This document shows, piece by piece, positions 25,702 through 34,393 of a DNA stretch of 64,000 bases. Under the pieces are notes generated by a model. It did not search any database. It was given only the letters and a program-made list of their open reading frames with translations, and was not told the DNA's origin. Location of the stretch: NCBI GenBank assembly GCA_934636655.1, contig CAKUAS010000009.1:1-64000 (forward strand), read 5' to 3'. Numbering within the stretch: position 1 is the stretch's first letter; every line of letters begins with the position of its first letter. The position numbers and the translations under genes were made by a program. This DNA comes from an uncultured Oscillospiraceae bacterium (GTDB taxonomy: Bacteria > Bacillota > Clostridia > Oscillospirales > Oscillospiraceae).

Positions 25702-26331
25702 ATGAAGCTGATTTGGCATGGTCATGCCTGCTTTGAGCTCATATCGTCCGACGGCAGCGTGGTCTTTGACCCCTACTCTCCCGGCAGCATACGCGGGTTA
25801 GAACTTGCTCCCCTGCGCGCCGACAGTGTTATTTGCAGCCACGGCCATTCTGACCACAACTATGCCGAGGGCGTTACGCTAACCGGAAAGGCTCCCAAAT
25901 TTGAGCTTGAGCAGATACCGACGTATCATGACGGCAAGCTCGGCGAACTGCGCGGAGATAATCTTTGCAGCATCGTTCATTCCGAGGGACTGACGATCGC
26001 GCATCTGGGCGATCTTGGACATACGCTCGGCCCGGATACGGCGGCAAAATTTAAACCGCTGGATGTTCTCATGATCCCCGTCGGAGGCTACTATACGATA
26101 TGCCCGCAGCAGGCAAAGGAGATCGCACTCGCACTCGACGCAAAGACGATCATCCCGATGCACTATCGCGGCGTCGGGATAGGGCTCGAAAATGTTGCAT
26201 ATGTGGATGATTTTCTCGCTCTCTGGAGCGACGACGATATAGTCTATCTCCCCGGCTGTGAATACGAGGTCGAAAAAAGCCCGAAGCGGCAGATCGTTGT
26301 ATTTGAACCGGACAAAAAATGTTTAAAATAA
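25702..26331 (+). CDS. metallo-beta-lactamase-fold hydrolase, UlaG-like
   Basis: 209 residues from ATG; a longer upstream frame overlaps the previous gene and is spurious. Motifs: N-terminal WHGHACFEL, metal-binding SHGHSDHN (HxHxDH), HLGDLG (Asp), and PMHYRG (final His). This is the small MBL subgroup that includes L-ascorbate-6-phosphate lactonase-like and YtkL-like enzymes; substrate unknown. It has no good RBS and lies 4 nt after the DUF4358 stop, so it depends on translational coupling. It is cytoplasmic, unlike its two lipoprotein neighbours. Confidence 0.9.
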   Translation: MKLIWHGHACFELISSDGSVVFDPYSPGSIRGLELAPLRADSVICSHGHSDHNYAEGVTLTGKAPKFELEQIPTYHDGKLGELRGDNLCSIVHSEGLTIAHLGDLGHTLGPDTAAKFKPLDVLMIPVGGYYTICPQQAKEIALALDAKTIIPMHYRGVGIGLENVAYVDDFLALWSDDDIVYLPGCEYEVEKSPKRQIVVFEPDKKCLK

Positions 26332-26369
26332 TAAAAGCAGACGGCTAAGCCGTCTGCTTTTATTATTTT
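26327..26369. terminator. long bidirectional terminator
   Basis: A perfect stem of about 20 bp (AATAATAAAAGCAGACGGC, loop TAA). It overlaps the stop of the MBL gene on plus and the last codons of the VWA gene on minus. Confidence 0.92.
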
Positions 26370-28453
26370 ATAAGCTTGATCAGCAGCTTCTCAAACTCTG
26401 ACAATATGCTGCTGTCGGATGCGAGAACAAGGCTCTTGCCGTACATCTGCGTGTACGCATCAAGACTGTGCTTGGTGTCGGCGGCGTAGATGACGGGAAT
26501 TACGATTATGCCGCGGCGCTTTGCCTCATGCACCGCGCTGCGTACATCCTCGATAGCCTCCGTCTCTCCTCTGTACGCCGACGGCAGCCCGTCGGACAGC
26601 ACGACCAGTATCCTGCGTTTTTCACAGCGCTTTATAAGCTCCATGGACGCAACCCGGATCGAATAGCCGTCCTTATTTCCGTTTCCGGCGGAAATCTGCG
26701 TTATCGCATCATAGCAGCGGCTGCCGAACTCCTTCTGCTCGAAATCCTTTATAACGCAGTGCTCAACGATATCCGGCCCACCGTCAAAGGCGACGATCTT
26801 CGTATAGGCAATATCCTTGAGCGCTTCTTCGATCATTGCGGCTGTCATAAGCGCCGTAAAAAGCTTGGAGTTTCCGTTGCCCAGCCCCGTACCCATGCTG
26901 CCGCTGCGGTCGATGAGCAGATAAAACGCGGTCTCGCGCGTTTTCGGCGGTGTTTTGCTCTTGAATATGTGCTTTGAGCCAAGCGGGATCTTCCACAGCT
27001 CGCTTTCCGAGAGCGCGCCGCGCCGCTGGCTCAGACTGCGCCTGCGCTGCTCGCGCAGTATACGGTCGAGCCGCTTATGCATCTGCCTTGCTTTTTCAGC
27101 GTATGCCGGCGGAAGCCTGCGCCGTGTGGGATTTATGCTGCTCTCTTCAAATTTGACGGACGAATATGTTCCCGACAGCTTCGAGCGATCGTCAAGGCTC
27201 AGCCGGCTTTCGCCCGCGGCCTGAACGGTACTCAATTTTTCGTACCGCCGCTCGCGCAGGAGCTCGGATGCCGCGTTACTGAGCATCTGATCGAGTTCAG
27301 CCTCGGTCAGCGCCGCCGCTCGCTTATGGGAAAAGCCCGCGCCAACGACCTCGCGCACGGAGTTCGGGCCCTCGGCAGCAGCTTTGGAAAGGGCGCTGCC
27401 GGAATCGTTTTTTATGCCGAGCGAGCTGCTCTGCCCGTGATTTGTCGAGCGTCCCGCACTCGACGACGCGCCCCTGTCCTCGCGCCCGTCCGTTCCGGCA
27501 CTGTCCTTGGGCTTTACGTCCGAACCCGTGAGGCTGCCGCTCATATCGCCGTGGCGCTCCGAATTATCGCCGCTGCCCGGACTTGCACTGTCGCCCTTAT
27601 CTCCGTCGGCATCGTCGCCGTCATCGGGCGTGCCCTTGCGTTCTGTCTCGGGCTCGGGCGAGTGACTGCGCAAGTAGCTGTCGCTGCCGTCACCGCGCTG
27701 CTCAAGACGAGAGGAAGACGAAAACGCATAGTCCTCGACCTGAGCGTTTATCCTTTCGAGTGCCGCGGGCAGGTCCGCCTCGGCATTACAGAGCTGCGCG
27801 AGAAGCTCCGATGCGCTCGTCAGCAGCTGCGAGCATATTCTTTCGCAGTCGGCGCACGTAGGTGCAACCGCAGCCGCATCAACGAGCATTTTTATGCTCT
27901 CGCCGAGTCCCGAACCGAGTCCTGTGAGCGCGCAGATCTCAAGCCGCACAAGGAATTCGTCCAGCTTGCTCTCAGGCGCAAGACCCTCTGTTTTTGCATA
28001 GTTAACAAAGCGCAGCATCGGAACATAACCGGGGAAGCGGCTGCAAATTATGTTATTCACTCTCGCATCCTCGAGGATGTTCATTACCCTTTGTCCGAGT
28101 ATGCGCCCGACGAAGGGGCGAAAGCCCTTTTCCTCGAACAGGCGCTCGGAAAATTCGCGCACTCTGCCGAGCGCGTCGGAGTCGGAGCTGTTATCGTGCT
28201 GCACCTCGTGCGCCAAAAGGACGCGAAGCCCCGCCGTCCAGTGGCGGCGGTCAAAATCGGCGCGCAGAAGATACGGCGCGCCGCCGAGAATGACCCGTCC
28301 GTCCTCAGTGCGATTTTTAAGAGAGAGATCGAGCTTCACGGCGGAAACGAGCCTGTTATCGTCAAGCAGGAATCCGAGGTTTCGGCTTAGTATGCTCTCG
28401 ATAGGCTCTGCGCGCAGAAACTGCTCATACCGCTCAAGCGTATCCGCGTTCAT
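26363..28453 (-). CDS. CobT-like protein with C-terminal VWA domain
   Basis: 696 residues. The N-terminal part (about 1-250) contains LLAHEVQHDNSS, resembling a degenerate metallopeptidase-like segment seen in VWA_2/CobT-type proteins. The middle (about 260-350) is a low-complexity Asp/Ser/Gly linker. The C-terminal VWA domain (about 490-696) has the MIDAS motif DRSGSM, a downstream Thr/Ser region and LVVLSDGLPS. With the MoxR-type ATPase encoded just upstream (TGATG overlap) it forms a MoxR-VWA pair, a class that remodels or inserts metal or cofactors into client proteins. The client is not evident here. Confidence 0.88.
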   Translation of the reverse strand: MNADTLERYEQFLRAEPIESILSRNLGFLLDDNRLVSAVKLDLSLKNRTEDGRVILGGAPYLLRADFDRRHWTAGLRVLLAHEVQHDNSSDSDALGRVREFSERLFEEKGFRPFVGRILGQRVMNILEDARVNNIICSRFPGYVPMLRFVNYAKTEGLAPESKLDEFLVRLEICALTGLGSGLGESIKMLVDAAAVAPTCADCERICSQLLTSASELLAQLCNAEADLPAALERINAQVEDYAFSSSSRLEQRGDGSDSYLRSHSPEPETERKGTPDDGDDADGDKGDSASPGSGDNSERHGDMSGSLTGSDVKPKDSAGTDGREDRGASSSAGRSTNHGQSSSLGIKNDSGSALSKAAAEGPNSVREVVGAGFSHKRAAALTEAELDQMLSNAASELLRERRYEKLSTVQAAGESRLSLDDRSKLSGTYSSVKFEESSINPTRRRLPPAYAEKARQMHKRLDRILREQRRRSLSQRRGALSESELWKIPLGSKHIFKSKTPPKTRETAFYLLIDRSGSMGTGLGNGNSKLFTALMTAAMIEEALKDIAYTKIVAFDGGPDIVEHCVIKDFEQKEFGSRCYDAITQISAGNGNKDGYSIRVASMELIKRCEKRRILVVLSDGLPSAYRGETEAIEDVRSAVHEAKRRGIIVIPVIYAADTKHSLDAYTQMYGKSLVLASDSSILSEFEKLLIKLIK

Positions 28454-29757
28454 CAGGGCACCACGCTCTCTATGAGCTCGGTAAGCTGCAGGCGCGTGTA
28501 TTGATCCTGCGGCTTGGCGGCGACATTATCCAGAAGCCCCCACTTCAATCCCAGCAGCGGCTCTGCGCGCAGAGCATCGACCAGACCGCGTATAGTCATC
28601 GCCTCGGGCTCAAGACCTCCTGATGAGTCGATGCGGCCTTTTATCGCGCAGTAGACCACGTCGCATATGCTCAGGCAATGCTCCGGCGCTGTCGGCACGA
28701 CGCGGCGCAGTATCTCTTTAACGCTCTCGGGCTCGGACATCTGTATGGGCGTGAATCGGTCTATAGTCGCTTCGTTCATGTAGTTTGTTCCGGCGTAGCC
28801 CTCGTTCATGGTTATCATGAATGAGGATTTCGGGTGCATCTTCACAAGGCCGTAGCCGGGCACCTGTATCCTGCGCGCCTCGTCGGTCAGCGAGTGCAGA
28901 ACGTCTGCGCATTCGGGCTTTATGGTGTTGCCCTCGTCGAGCACGACGTCCGCTCCGGCCTCGATATAGCGCAGCATGTCGCTGAGCTTATAGTGCAGCG
29001 TTCCGTTTTCTATCGTCGGGCCGCCGAGGAGGTCGAGCTTATCCATCTCGGCATTTCCCTGCATTCTGTACTGCGGAATGTTCAGCAGCCAGTCAAGCGT
29101 CTGTGCAAGCGTATTCTTGCCGCAGCCCTTACCGCCGATAAGGCGCAGATTGAGGCCCGACAGACGATAGGCCAAAGCGCGCGTAAGCTCCCCGTAAGCG
29201 TCGGACTGAACGAATCTCACCGGCGGGCAGGGGACGAGCTCGGGATAGGCGGGGCGTTCGAGCATCCACTCGAGCGCACGGACGATTATCTTCTGAGGTA
29301 TGCCCTGCTCAAGCATATACCCGGCCTTATCATCAAGCTCCGATTCGCTTCCGCAGCCGCGCAACGCCGCCTGAGCTATCGCCTCGCGCACAGCAGCAGA
29401 CAGCTTATCCGCCGTCTCAAACTCGGCTATAAAGCCCCATACGGCCGGATCATCGGCAGAGCACGCCGTTCCGTCTTTTTTGCAAAGCGCTCGCGGACGT
29501 GCCGTCACCGGCGCCGTGCGCAGCATGGATACAAGCTGCTCCGTGGGGTTGGATACGATGCCGATACAGTTAAAGATATCTCCTGCGTCCTCCGCTTCGG
29601 CAAAGCACATGGGCTCGCCCTCACGCTGAGCTCGCGCTATAACTATCTCGGGCCAGTCGGCAGGCAGCGCTTCGCGCAGCGAACTTATGAAATCAAGCTT
29701 CATCGGCGCACGCATATTGCTGCCGCCGCACGTGACCTTCTCGGTTTTTCCGCTCAT
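28453..29757 (-). CDS. MoxR-type AAA+ ATPase
   Basis: 434 residues. A roughly 190-residue N-terminal extension precedes an AAA_5 module: Walker A LIGGKGCGKNTLAQ, Walker B-like ADVVLDEGNT, sensor SFMITMNEGYAGTNYMNEATIDRF with the Arg-finger region. Walker A ends GKN instead of GKT/S, a change at the Mg-coordinating Thr/Ser worth checking for activity. RBS AAGGAGA fixes the start. It is translated with the VWA gene (1-nt overlap) and belongs with it functionally. Confidence 0.87.
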   Translation of the reverse strand: MSGKTEKVTCGGSNMRAPMKLDFISSLREALPADWPEIVIARAQREGEPMCFAEAEDAGDIFNCIGIVSNPTEQLVSMLRTAPVTARPRALCKKDGTACSADDPAVWGFIAEFETADKLSAAVREAIAQAALRGCGSESELDDKAGYMLEQGIPQKIIVRALEWMLERPAYPELVPCPPVRFVQSDAYGELTRALAYRLSGLNLRLIGGKGCGKNTLAQTLDWLLNIPQYRMQGNAEMDKLDLLGGPTIENGTLHYKLSDMLRYIEAGADVVLDEGNTIKPECADVLHSLTDEARRIQVPGYGLVKMHPKSSFMITMNEGYAGTNYMNEATIDRFTPIQMSEPESVKEILRRVVPTAPEHCLSICDVVYCAIKGRIDSSGGLEPEAMTIRGLVDALRAEPLLGLKWGLLDNVAAKPQDQYTRLQLTELIESVVP

Positions 29758-29769
29758 ATTATCTCTCCT

Positions 29770-30645
29770 TCAATTTCCGGCCACGGCGCCCCAGGGGAAG
29801 CCCTTGGCCGAGCCGTTATAATATATATGCGGCACACTCAGAAAAGCGCACCGGCCGACGGACACGACGCTGTCCGGTATGTAGACCGAAAAGAGATTTG
29901 CACACTGAAAAAAGGCCTCGGGCTCGATATGCGTGACCCCCTCGGGTATGACTATGGAATTGAGTGCACGGCAGCGCGAGAACGCACCCTCGGATATTCT
30001 CGTCAGGTTTTTTGATAGATTGGCATTTCGCAGATGCACCTTATCGTAGAAGGCATACGGCTCAAGATACGTCACACTATCGGGCATGACGAGAGTTTCA
30101 AGATAGGTGTACGACACAAAGGCGTATTCCTTTATCCTCTGCACGCGCACTCCGTCAATCGACGACGGAAGCTCAACAACGGTTGCCGGATTAAAGCAGC
30201 CATCGGTAGCTATCGCGCCGGTTTCCGCGTCGAACATAAAGTTGTGCTCCTTTGCCTCCTGCGCGGTCATAGGATTTGTGTCCCACGCACGCTCTCGCAT
30301 CCAAACAGCCGTTTCTTCGGCGACCTGCGCGCGCTTTGCGTCAATGTACTTTTTCATCGTGCTCATATCGCATTCCTGTGAAAAAAACACCGCCAGATCC
30401 TCGGGCGTGAGCGCGAGGCTGTAGCCTCTCGGAAGCTCAAGCTTCATCTTAGCGGTCAAAATCCTTCGTATATATGCGCAGGCATCGTCATAGCGCGAAA
30501 GCACCTTTTTGTCGGCGATAAACGGCCTGTCGAGTACGCAGGCTTCTACCCCGTCGGATGTCGCAAGTCCGGCGAAAGCATTATTTTCATCCCGTATTAT
30601 CTCAACATCGCCAAACTGCGACGGACTGTATGACAGGCTTTCCAT
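29770..30645 (-). CDS. leucine-rich repeat (BspA/LRR_5) protein in the MoxR-VWA operon
   Basis: 291 residues. Residues 1-150 are unassigned. Residues about 165-275 hold roughly four LRR_5 units (YLETLVMPDSVTYLEPYAF, LTRISEGAF, IVIPEGVTHIEPEAFFQ, VYIPDSVVSVGRCAF). There is no signal peptide, so it is likely cytoplasmic, unlike most BspA-type surface proteins. First gene of the operon, 12 bp ahead of the MoxR ATPase start, so it may be the client, adaptor or sensor of that machine. RBS GGGAGGGC. Confidence 0.85.
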   Translation of the reverse strand: MESLSYSPSQFGDVEIIRDENNAFAGLATSDGVEACVLDRPFIADKKVLSRYDDACAYIRRILTAKMKLELPRGYSLALTPEDLAVFFSQECDMSTMKKYIDAKRAQVAEETAVWMRERAWDTNPMTAQEAKEHNFMFDAETGAIATDGCFNPATVVELPSSIDGVRVQRIKEYAFVSYTYLETLVMPDSVTYLEPYAFYDKVHLRNANLSKNLTRISEGAFSRCRALNSIVIPEGVTHIEPEAFFQCANLFSVYIPDSVVSVGRCAFLSVPHIYYNGSAKGFPWGAVAGN

Positions 30646-30726
30646 TACGCTGCCCTCCCAACATTGTTACATTATTATCATATAGTCTAAACGCTTTACC
30701 TTCTGCAACAAAAGTAGCATAGCATT

Positions 30727-30757
30727 AAAAAACCGAGGTCATAGACCTCGGTTTTTT
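30727..30757. terminator. bidirectional terminator
   Basis: A 14-bp perfect stem AAAAAACCGAGGTC with loop ATA. It lies downstream of the GatD-like gene on minus. Confidence 0.9.
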
Positions 30758-30763
30758 AATAAT

Positions 30764-31474
30764 CTAACTGTTCTCGCCCATCATGCGGACGATATCCGCG
30801 CGCCGGCGCTCGTATGCGGCCATATTCGTCTCCTCAAAGAGAAGCCCGGGTTCTTTTACGCCCAGAAGCTGCATGAGGTATTTCACAAACGGCGGATTCA
30901 TCATGATAAACGGCCCGACCATCGAGGTCGAGAAGTAGTTTTTGATCCTCACGCCCTCGAGTTTTGATTTTTTGTTTATGCCTACGCCATATTTTGCCTC
31001 GGCAAAATAAATGTCAGAATTATCGCCGTAAAGCTGCGAGAACTCCGCCTTGAAGCCCACAAGCTCCATGTCCTCGAACGTGCACAGCTGCGTGGAGTTA
31101 TACCGGTGCATCATGTCTCGCTTTGCGTGCAGCGGAACAAGGCCGAGCCCGGCGATACGGCTGCCGTCTTCGTTTTCGATGTACTCGCAGAAAACCTCGC
31201 CGGCGTTTGCCGTCATTAAAAACACGACACCGGAATCAATAAGCCGCCGCAGACAGTCACGGTAAGGCATGAGCTTTTCGATAACGAGCTCCTGCTGATG
31301 CTCGGTCATCGCGCCCATGATTATCATATCTACCTTTTCAGAGACAAAGTGCGGCTCATCTCCGTAGCCGGTCTCTATCATTTCGGCCTCCGGCAGGCAT
31401 CGCGCCAGATAGCGCCAGTTCCAGCAGTCGCCGAACAAATTCGCAAATTCGGGAAACAGCACTTCTATCTTCAT
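30764..31474 (-). CDS. GatD-like glutamine amidotransferase-fold protein lacking catalytic Cys and His
   Basis: 236 residues of the CobB/CobQ-type GATase fold, paired with a MurT-like ligase by a 4-nt ATGA overlap. In active GatD the nucleophile sits in TICGGYQ and the catalytic His in TYLHGP. Here the equivalent places read LMTANAGEVF and STSMVGPFIMMNP, so Cys is replaced (Ala in my alignment) and His by Val. Surrounding blocks (GLGL, EGVRIKN) are conserved, so this is not random decay. It cannot hydrolyse glutamine by the usual mechanism; a structural or regulatory partner, or use of free ammonia, is inferred. Confidence 0.85.
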   Translation of the reverse strand: MKIEVLFPEFANLFGDCWNWRYLARCLPEAEMIETGYGDEPHFVSEKVDMIIMGAMTEHQQELVIEKLMPYRDCLRRLIDSGVVFLMTANAGEVFCEYIENEDGSRIAGLGLVPLHAKRDMMHRYNSTQLCTFEDMELVGFKAEFSQLYGDNSDIYFAEAKYGVGINKKSKLEGVRIKNYFSTSMVGPFIMMNPPFVKYLMQLLGVKEPGLLFEETNMAAYERRRADIVRMMGENS

Positions 31475-32850
31475 TCCTGTGCCTCCTTTTCCTCAAGGCG
31501 CGCAAGGATGCCGTCACGCACCTGCTGTGTGAGCTGCGGCGTCGTCAGATCGTGCAGAATGAACACCTTGTCCGTGCCCGTAAGCTCAAGCTCGGCCGGA
31601 GCGTCGGTCTCCTGCTCGACGCAGCGTATCTTCTCCTCCGGAACGCCGGCCAGCAGCAGGCGCAGGTGATAGTCATGCAGCCTCACGCCGCCGACAACGA
31701 TGCGCTTTATGCTCGGATCGTTTAAGAACTCAAAGTCGGCATCGTACACCCATGTGACGATCTCGGTCGTCTTCTTGTATGTCTTATCGTCGAGCATGAC
31801 GATGACTTCCTTCATCCCCGGCTCGGAGCGAATATAGTCGAAAACGATCGAACACGCAACAGGGTTCTGACCCTTGGTCATGTTCGTCACAACCTCGACA
31901 CCGTTTTTCTTCACGTTCGTGTATCGAGATTTGACGATGCTCATGTGCGAAAAGCTCTTTGCGATATCCTCGGCCGAAATTCCGAGCTCGCGCAGGAGCG
32001 TTACAACGGTGACCTGATTATAGGTATTAAACACACTGTCGTTAATAAGCGGATACTCCTCGTCGCCCTTGGCGGAGTGCACGATTATACTGCGCTTTTC
32101 GTAGTCGGGAGAGGCGAGATAATCGGCCTCGGGCGAGGCAAAGCCGCAGCTGGGGCAGCGCATTTTGCCGATATGGTGATAGCGCACGAACTCGTACTCG
32201 AGCTTGCCGCCGCAGTGGGGGCATGCACGCATATCGTTTATTATATTGACGCACGCATCCCTGTCGGTCGGCAGACGGCTTATTGAGAAATAGCTGCGTT
32301 TATTGCCCTTCTTGAGCTGACCGCTGATAGGATCATCGGCGTTTAAGATCATATGCGTATCGTCCGGCAGAGCCGAGTCGATAAACGAGAATATAAACTC
32401 AGGATGGGCGTTGCGCTGAATGGAATCACGGAAAAGGTTCGTGCACACGGCGTAGTCGGGGTGAACATACCTGTATATTTTCTGCGAGCTTCGCTCATCG
32501 ACCTCGAACACGGCGTACTCAAACTTCGCCCTGCCGCCTATCGTGCTGCCGGAAATGAGCGCCGAGGCGATACCCGCATCGGTGTTCGAGCCCGCACGGT
32601 TATTGAGCACCTTGAAGCCCGCGTCGGACAAAACGTCCAGCGTCATGTTGCAGCAGGTGGTTTTGCCGTTTGTTCCGGTAACGGTCATGATGGTCTTAGG
32701 CTTGTCTATCCTTCCGAGAAAGTCCGGGCAGAGCTTTATTGCAAGCTTGCCGGGAAAATAGCTTGCGTTCATGCCCAGAAGCTTTTGCAGCCACATTGCG
32801 AGCTTACTAAGCCACAGGGCGATCAGAAATCTCAAATTCTTTTTCATCAT
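31471..32850 (-). CDS. murT: MurT-like Mur ligase family protein
   Basis: 459 residues. Mur ligase central domain with ATP loop TVTGTNGKTTCCN (about 55-67), a zinc ribbon insertion CPHC...CPSC (about 210-235) characteristic of MurT, and a C-terminal DUF1727-type domain (about 320-440). MurT with GatD amidates the D-Glu of lipid II to iso-Gln. Because the partner encoded here lacks catalytic residues, this pair may be a paralog with another donor or substrate. A hydrophobic N-terminal helix (FLIALWLSKLAMWLQKLL) is present. RBS AAAGGAC. Confidence 0.9.
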   Translation of the reverse strand: MMKKNLRFLIALWLSKLAMWLQKLLGMNASYFPGKLAIKLCPDFLGRIDKPKTIMTVTGTNGKTTCCNMTLDVLSDAGFKVLNNRAGSNTDAGIASALISGSTIGGRAKFEYAVFEVDERSSQKIYRYVHPDYAVCTNLFRDSIQRNAHPEFIFSFIDSALPDDTHMILNADDPISGQLKKGNKRSYFSISRLPTDRDACVNIINDMRACPHCGGKLEYEFVRYHHIGKMRCPSCGFASPEADYLASPDYEKRSIIVHSAKGDEEYPLINDSVFNTYNQVTVVTLLRELGISAEDIAKSFSHMSIVKSRYTNVKKNGVEVVTNMTKGQNPVACSIVFDYIRSEPGMKEVIVMLDDKTYKKTTEIVTWVYDADFEFLNDPSIKRIVVGGVRLHDYHLRLLLAGVPEEKIRCVEQETDAPAELELTGTDKVFILHDLTTPQLTQQVRDGILARLEEKEAQE

Positions 32851-32973
32851 ACAAGTCCTTTTTTCAGAGGCGCACTAACGCCTTACTAATGATAGCCGGC
32901 TGATACAAGAGCGGCAATCATGGTTCATATTATAGCGCACCGTGCGCAAGCTTGTCCACAGCTTTTTGTCATC

Positions 32974-33002
32974 TTGACCGGCGCTGCATTTTAATGTATA
33001 TT
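32974..33002 (+). promoter_or_regulatory. promoter of the small membrane protein gene
   Basis: TTGACC, 17 bp, TATATT, 28 bp upstream of its start codon. Confidence 0.75.
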
Positions 33003-33029
33003 AAATTTATTGAATTGGAGGGATGAAAT

Positions 33030-33206
33030 ATGCCGTGGTACACATACGTTGCGTTTCTGGTGCTCGGCGTTATCGCGTATTTCGCGATCGTTGAGATAAA
33101 AACCAAGCAGAAGCTCAAGGAAAAGAAGTCTGCCGACCGTAAGGCCGCAAAGGAAGCGGCGAAAAAGTCCAAATCGGCAAAGAAAAAATCCAAATCGAAA
33201 AGATAA
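33030..33206 (+). CDS. small single-pass membrane protein with Lys/Ser tail
   Basis: 58 residues: MPWYTYVAFLVLGVIAYF forms one membrane helix, followed by a highly charged Lys/Ala/Ser tail ending KKKSKSKR. RBS GGAGGGATGA at good spacing and its own promoter make this a convincing gene despite its size. An out-of-frame ATG 7 bp upstream opens a poor frame. Function unknown; the basic tail facing the cytoplasm could bind nucleic acid or lipid headgroups. Confidence 0.75.
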   Translation: MPWYTYVAFLVLGVIAYFAIVEIKTKQKLKEKKSADRKAAKEAAKKSKSAKKKSKSKR

Positions 33207-33241
33207 ATTTTCGTTTGCTTAAAAAATTTTTTCAAAAATTG

Positions 33242-33270
33242 TTGACAAGAGGCTAAAAATCTGTTATATT
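33242..33270 (+). promoter_or_regulatory. tRNA promoter
   Basis: TTGACA, 17 bp, TATATT, ending 11 bp before the tRNA-Asp 5' end. Confidence 0.85.
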
Positions 33271-33281
33271 AACTGAGCCGT

Positions 33282-33358
33282 GGCCGAGTGGTTCAGTCGG
33301 TTAGAACGCCGGCCTGTCACGCCGGAGGTCGAGGGTTCAAGTCCCTTCTCGGTCGCCA
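33282..33358 (+). tRNA. tRNA-Asp (GTC)
   Basis: Acceptor GGCCGAG pairs with CTCGGTC (one G.T pair). Anticodon loop CTGTCAC has GTC at 33316-33318, the T-arm carries GGTTCAAGTCC, the discriminator is G and CCA is encoded. Confidence 0.96.
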
Positions 33359-33360
33359 TC

Positions 33361-33384
33361 GATGCCCCTTGAAAAAGGGGCATC
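33361..33384 (+). other. hairpin spacer between the two tRNAs
   Basis: A perfect 10-bp stem GATGCCCCTT with a GAAA tetraloop, starting 2 nt after the CCA of tRNA-Asp and ending 6 nt before tRNA-Thr. There is no T-run, so a processing signal is more likely than a terminator. Confidence 0.6.
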
Positions 33385-33390
33385 AGCTTT

Positions 33391-33466
<76 letters not shown>

Positions 33467-33474
33467 AGATAAAA

Positions 33475-33507
33475 CCCTGAAGTCATTGAGATTTCAGGGC
33501 TTTCTTG
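33475..33507 (+). terminator. terminator of the tRNA operon
   Basis: CCCTGAA...TTCAGGG with an 11-nt loop, then CTTTCTTGATTTT. Confidence 0.75.
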
Positions 33508-33581
33508 ATTTTACGCTTTCACGTGAAAATTTCACCTTAAGCGCATTTTATATGCGTTTCACTACATTTTAGGTACACAGT

Positions 33582-34280
33582 ATGGCTAAAAAAATCATAG
33601 GCATTCTCGGCGGTATGGGGCCGGCCGCGACTGCGGATCTGTTCAACAAAATAATAGTCTCCACCAGAGCCGCAAGAGACCAGGAGCATCTGCACGTCAT
33701 CATCGACAGCAACACTGACATTCCCGACCGCACCGAGGCGCTCGTTCACGGCGGCATGGACCCGACAGAGCAGATGGTGCTGAGCGCAAGGCGGCTTGCC
33801 GCAGCCGGTGCTGAGCTCATCGCCATGCCCTGCAATACGGCGCACGGCTTTTACGATGCCGTATGCGCGGCGGTCGATATCCCGGTCCTTCATATGATAA
33901 AGCTCACGGCACGGGAGCTCAAAATACAGGGCATCACATGCGCAGGGCTTCTTGCGACCGACGGCACCGTACAGACCGGCATCTACGATAAATGCTTTGA
34001 GGGCAGCGGCATTGAGCTTCTGACTCCCTCGTCCGAGGCACAGGCAGCCGTAATGGATCTCACATACAACGGCGTTAAGGCCGGACGCCGCGATTTCGAC
34101 GCAAGCGGCTTTGAAAAGGCCGCTCAGGAGCTGCTGGATCGCGGCGCGCAGACTCTCATCCTCGGCTGTACGGAGCTGCCTCCGGCGTTTGAGATGTACG
34201 ATCTGCACTATCCGCACATCGATCCGACTCTTGTGCTCGCACAGGCTGCCGTACTCGCGGCAGGCGGAGAGCTGAACTGA
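33582..34280 (+). CDS. aspartate/glutamate racemase family protein
   Basis: 232 residues. The two catalytic cysteines are in AMPCNTAH (about 84) and LGCTELP (about 196), and the substrate loop IIGILGGMGPAAT is at the N-terminus. The layout is that of the YgeA/RacX group of broad amino-acid racemases rather than MurI, whose second motif is normally GCTHYP. The His of the first motif is conserved. Only a weak RBS (AGGT) is seen. Cytoplasmic; it may supply D-amino acids for wall or signalling use. Confidence 0.92.
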   Translation: MAKKIIGILGGMGPAATADLFNKIIVSTRAARDQEHLHVIIDSNTDIPDRTEALVHGGMDPTEQMVLSARRLAAAGAELIAMPCNTAHGFYDAVCAAVDIPVLHMIKLTARELKIQGITCAGLLATDGTVQTGIYDKCFEGSGIELLTPSSEAQAAVMDLTYNGVKAGRRDFDASGFEKAAQELLDRGAQTLILGCTELPPAFEMYDLHYPHIDPTLVLAQAAVLAAGGELN

Positions 34281-34357
34281 TAATTCCAACGTGATGGTCG
34301 GCAGTCCCGATACCGGGCTTACGCGGCAAACGTATTCGCAGCGGCGTTAAAGCGCCT

Positions 34358-34393
34358 ATAGAACCCCCACGGGTCTCCCCGTAGGGGTTCTAT
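34358..34393. terminator. bidirectional terminator
   Basis: ATAGAACCCC...GGGGTTCTAT with inner CGGG/CCCG. It sits between the racemase gene and the convergent phosphoesterase gene. Confidence 0.85.
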
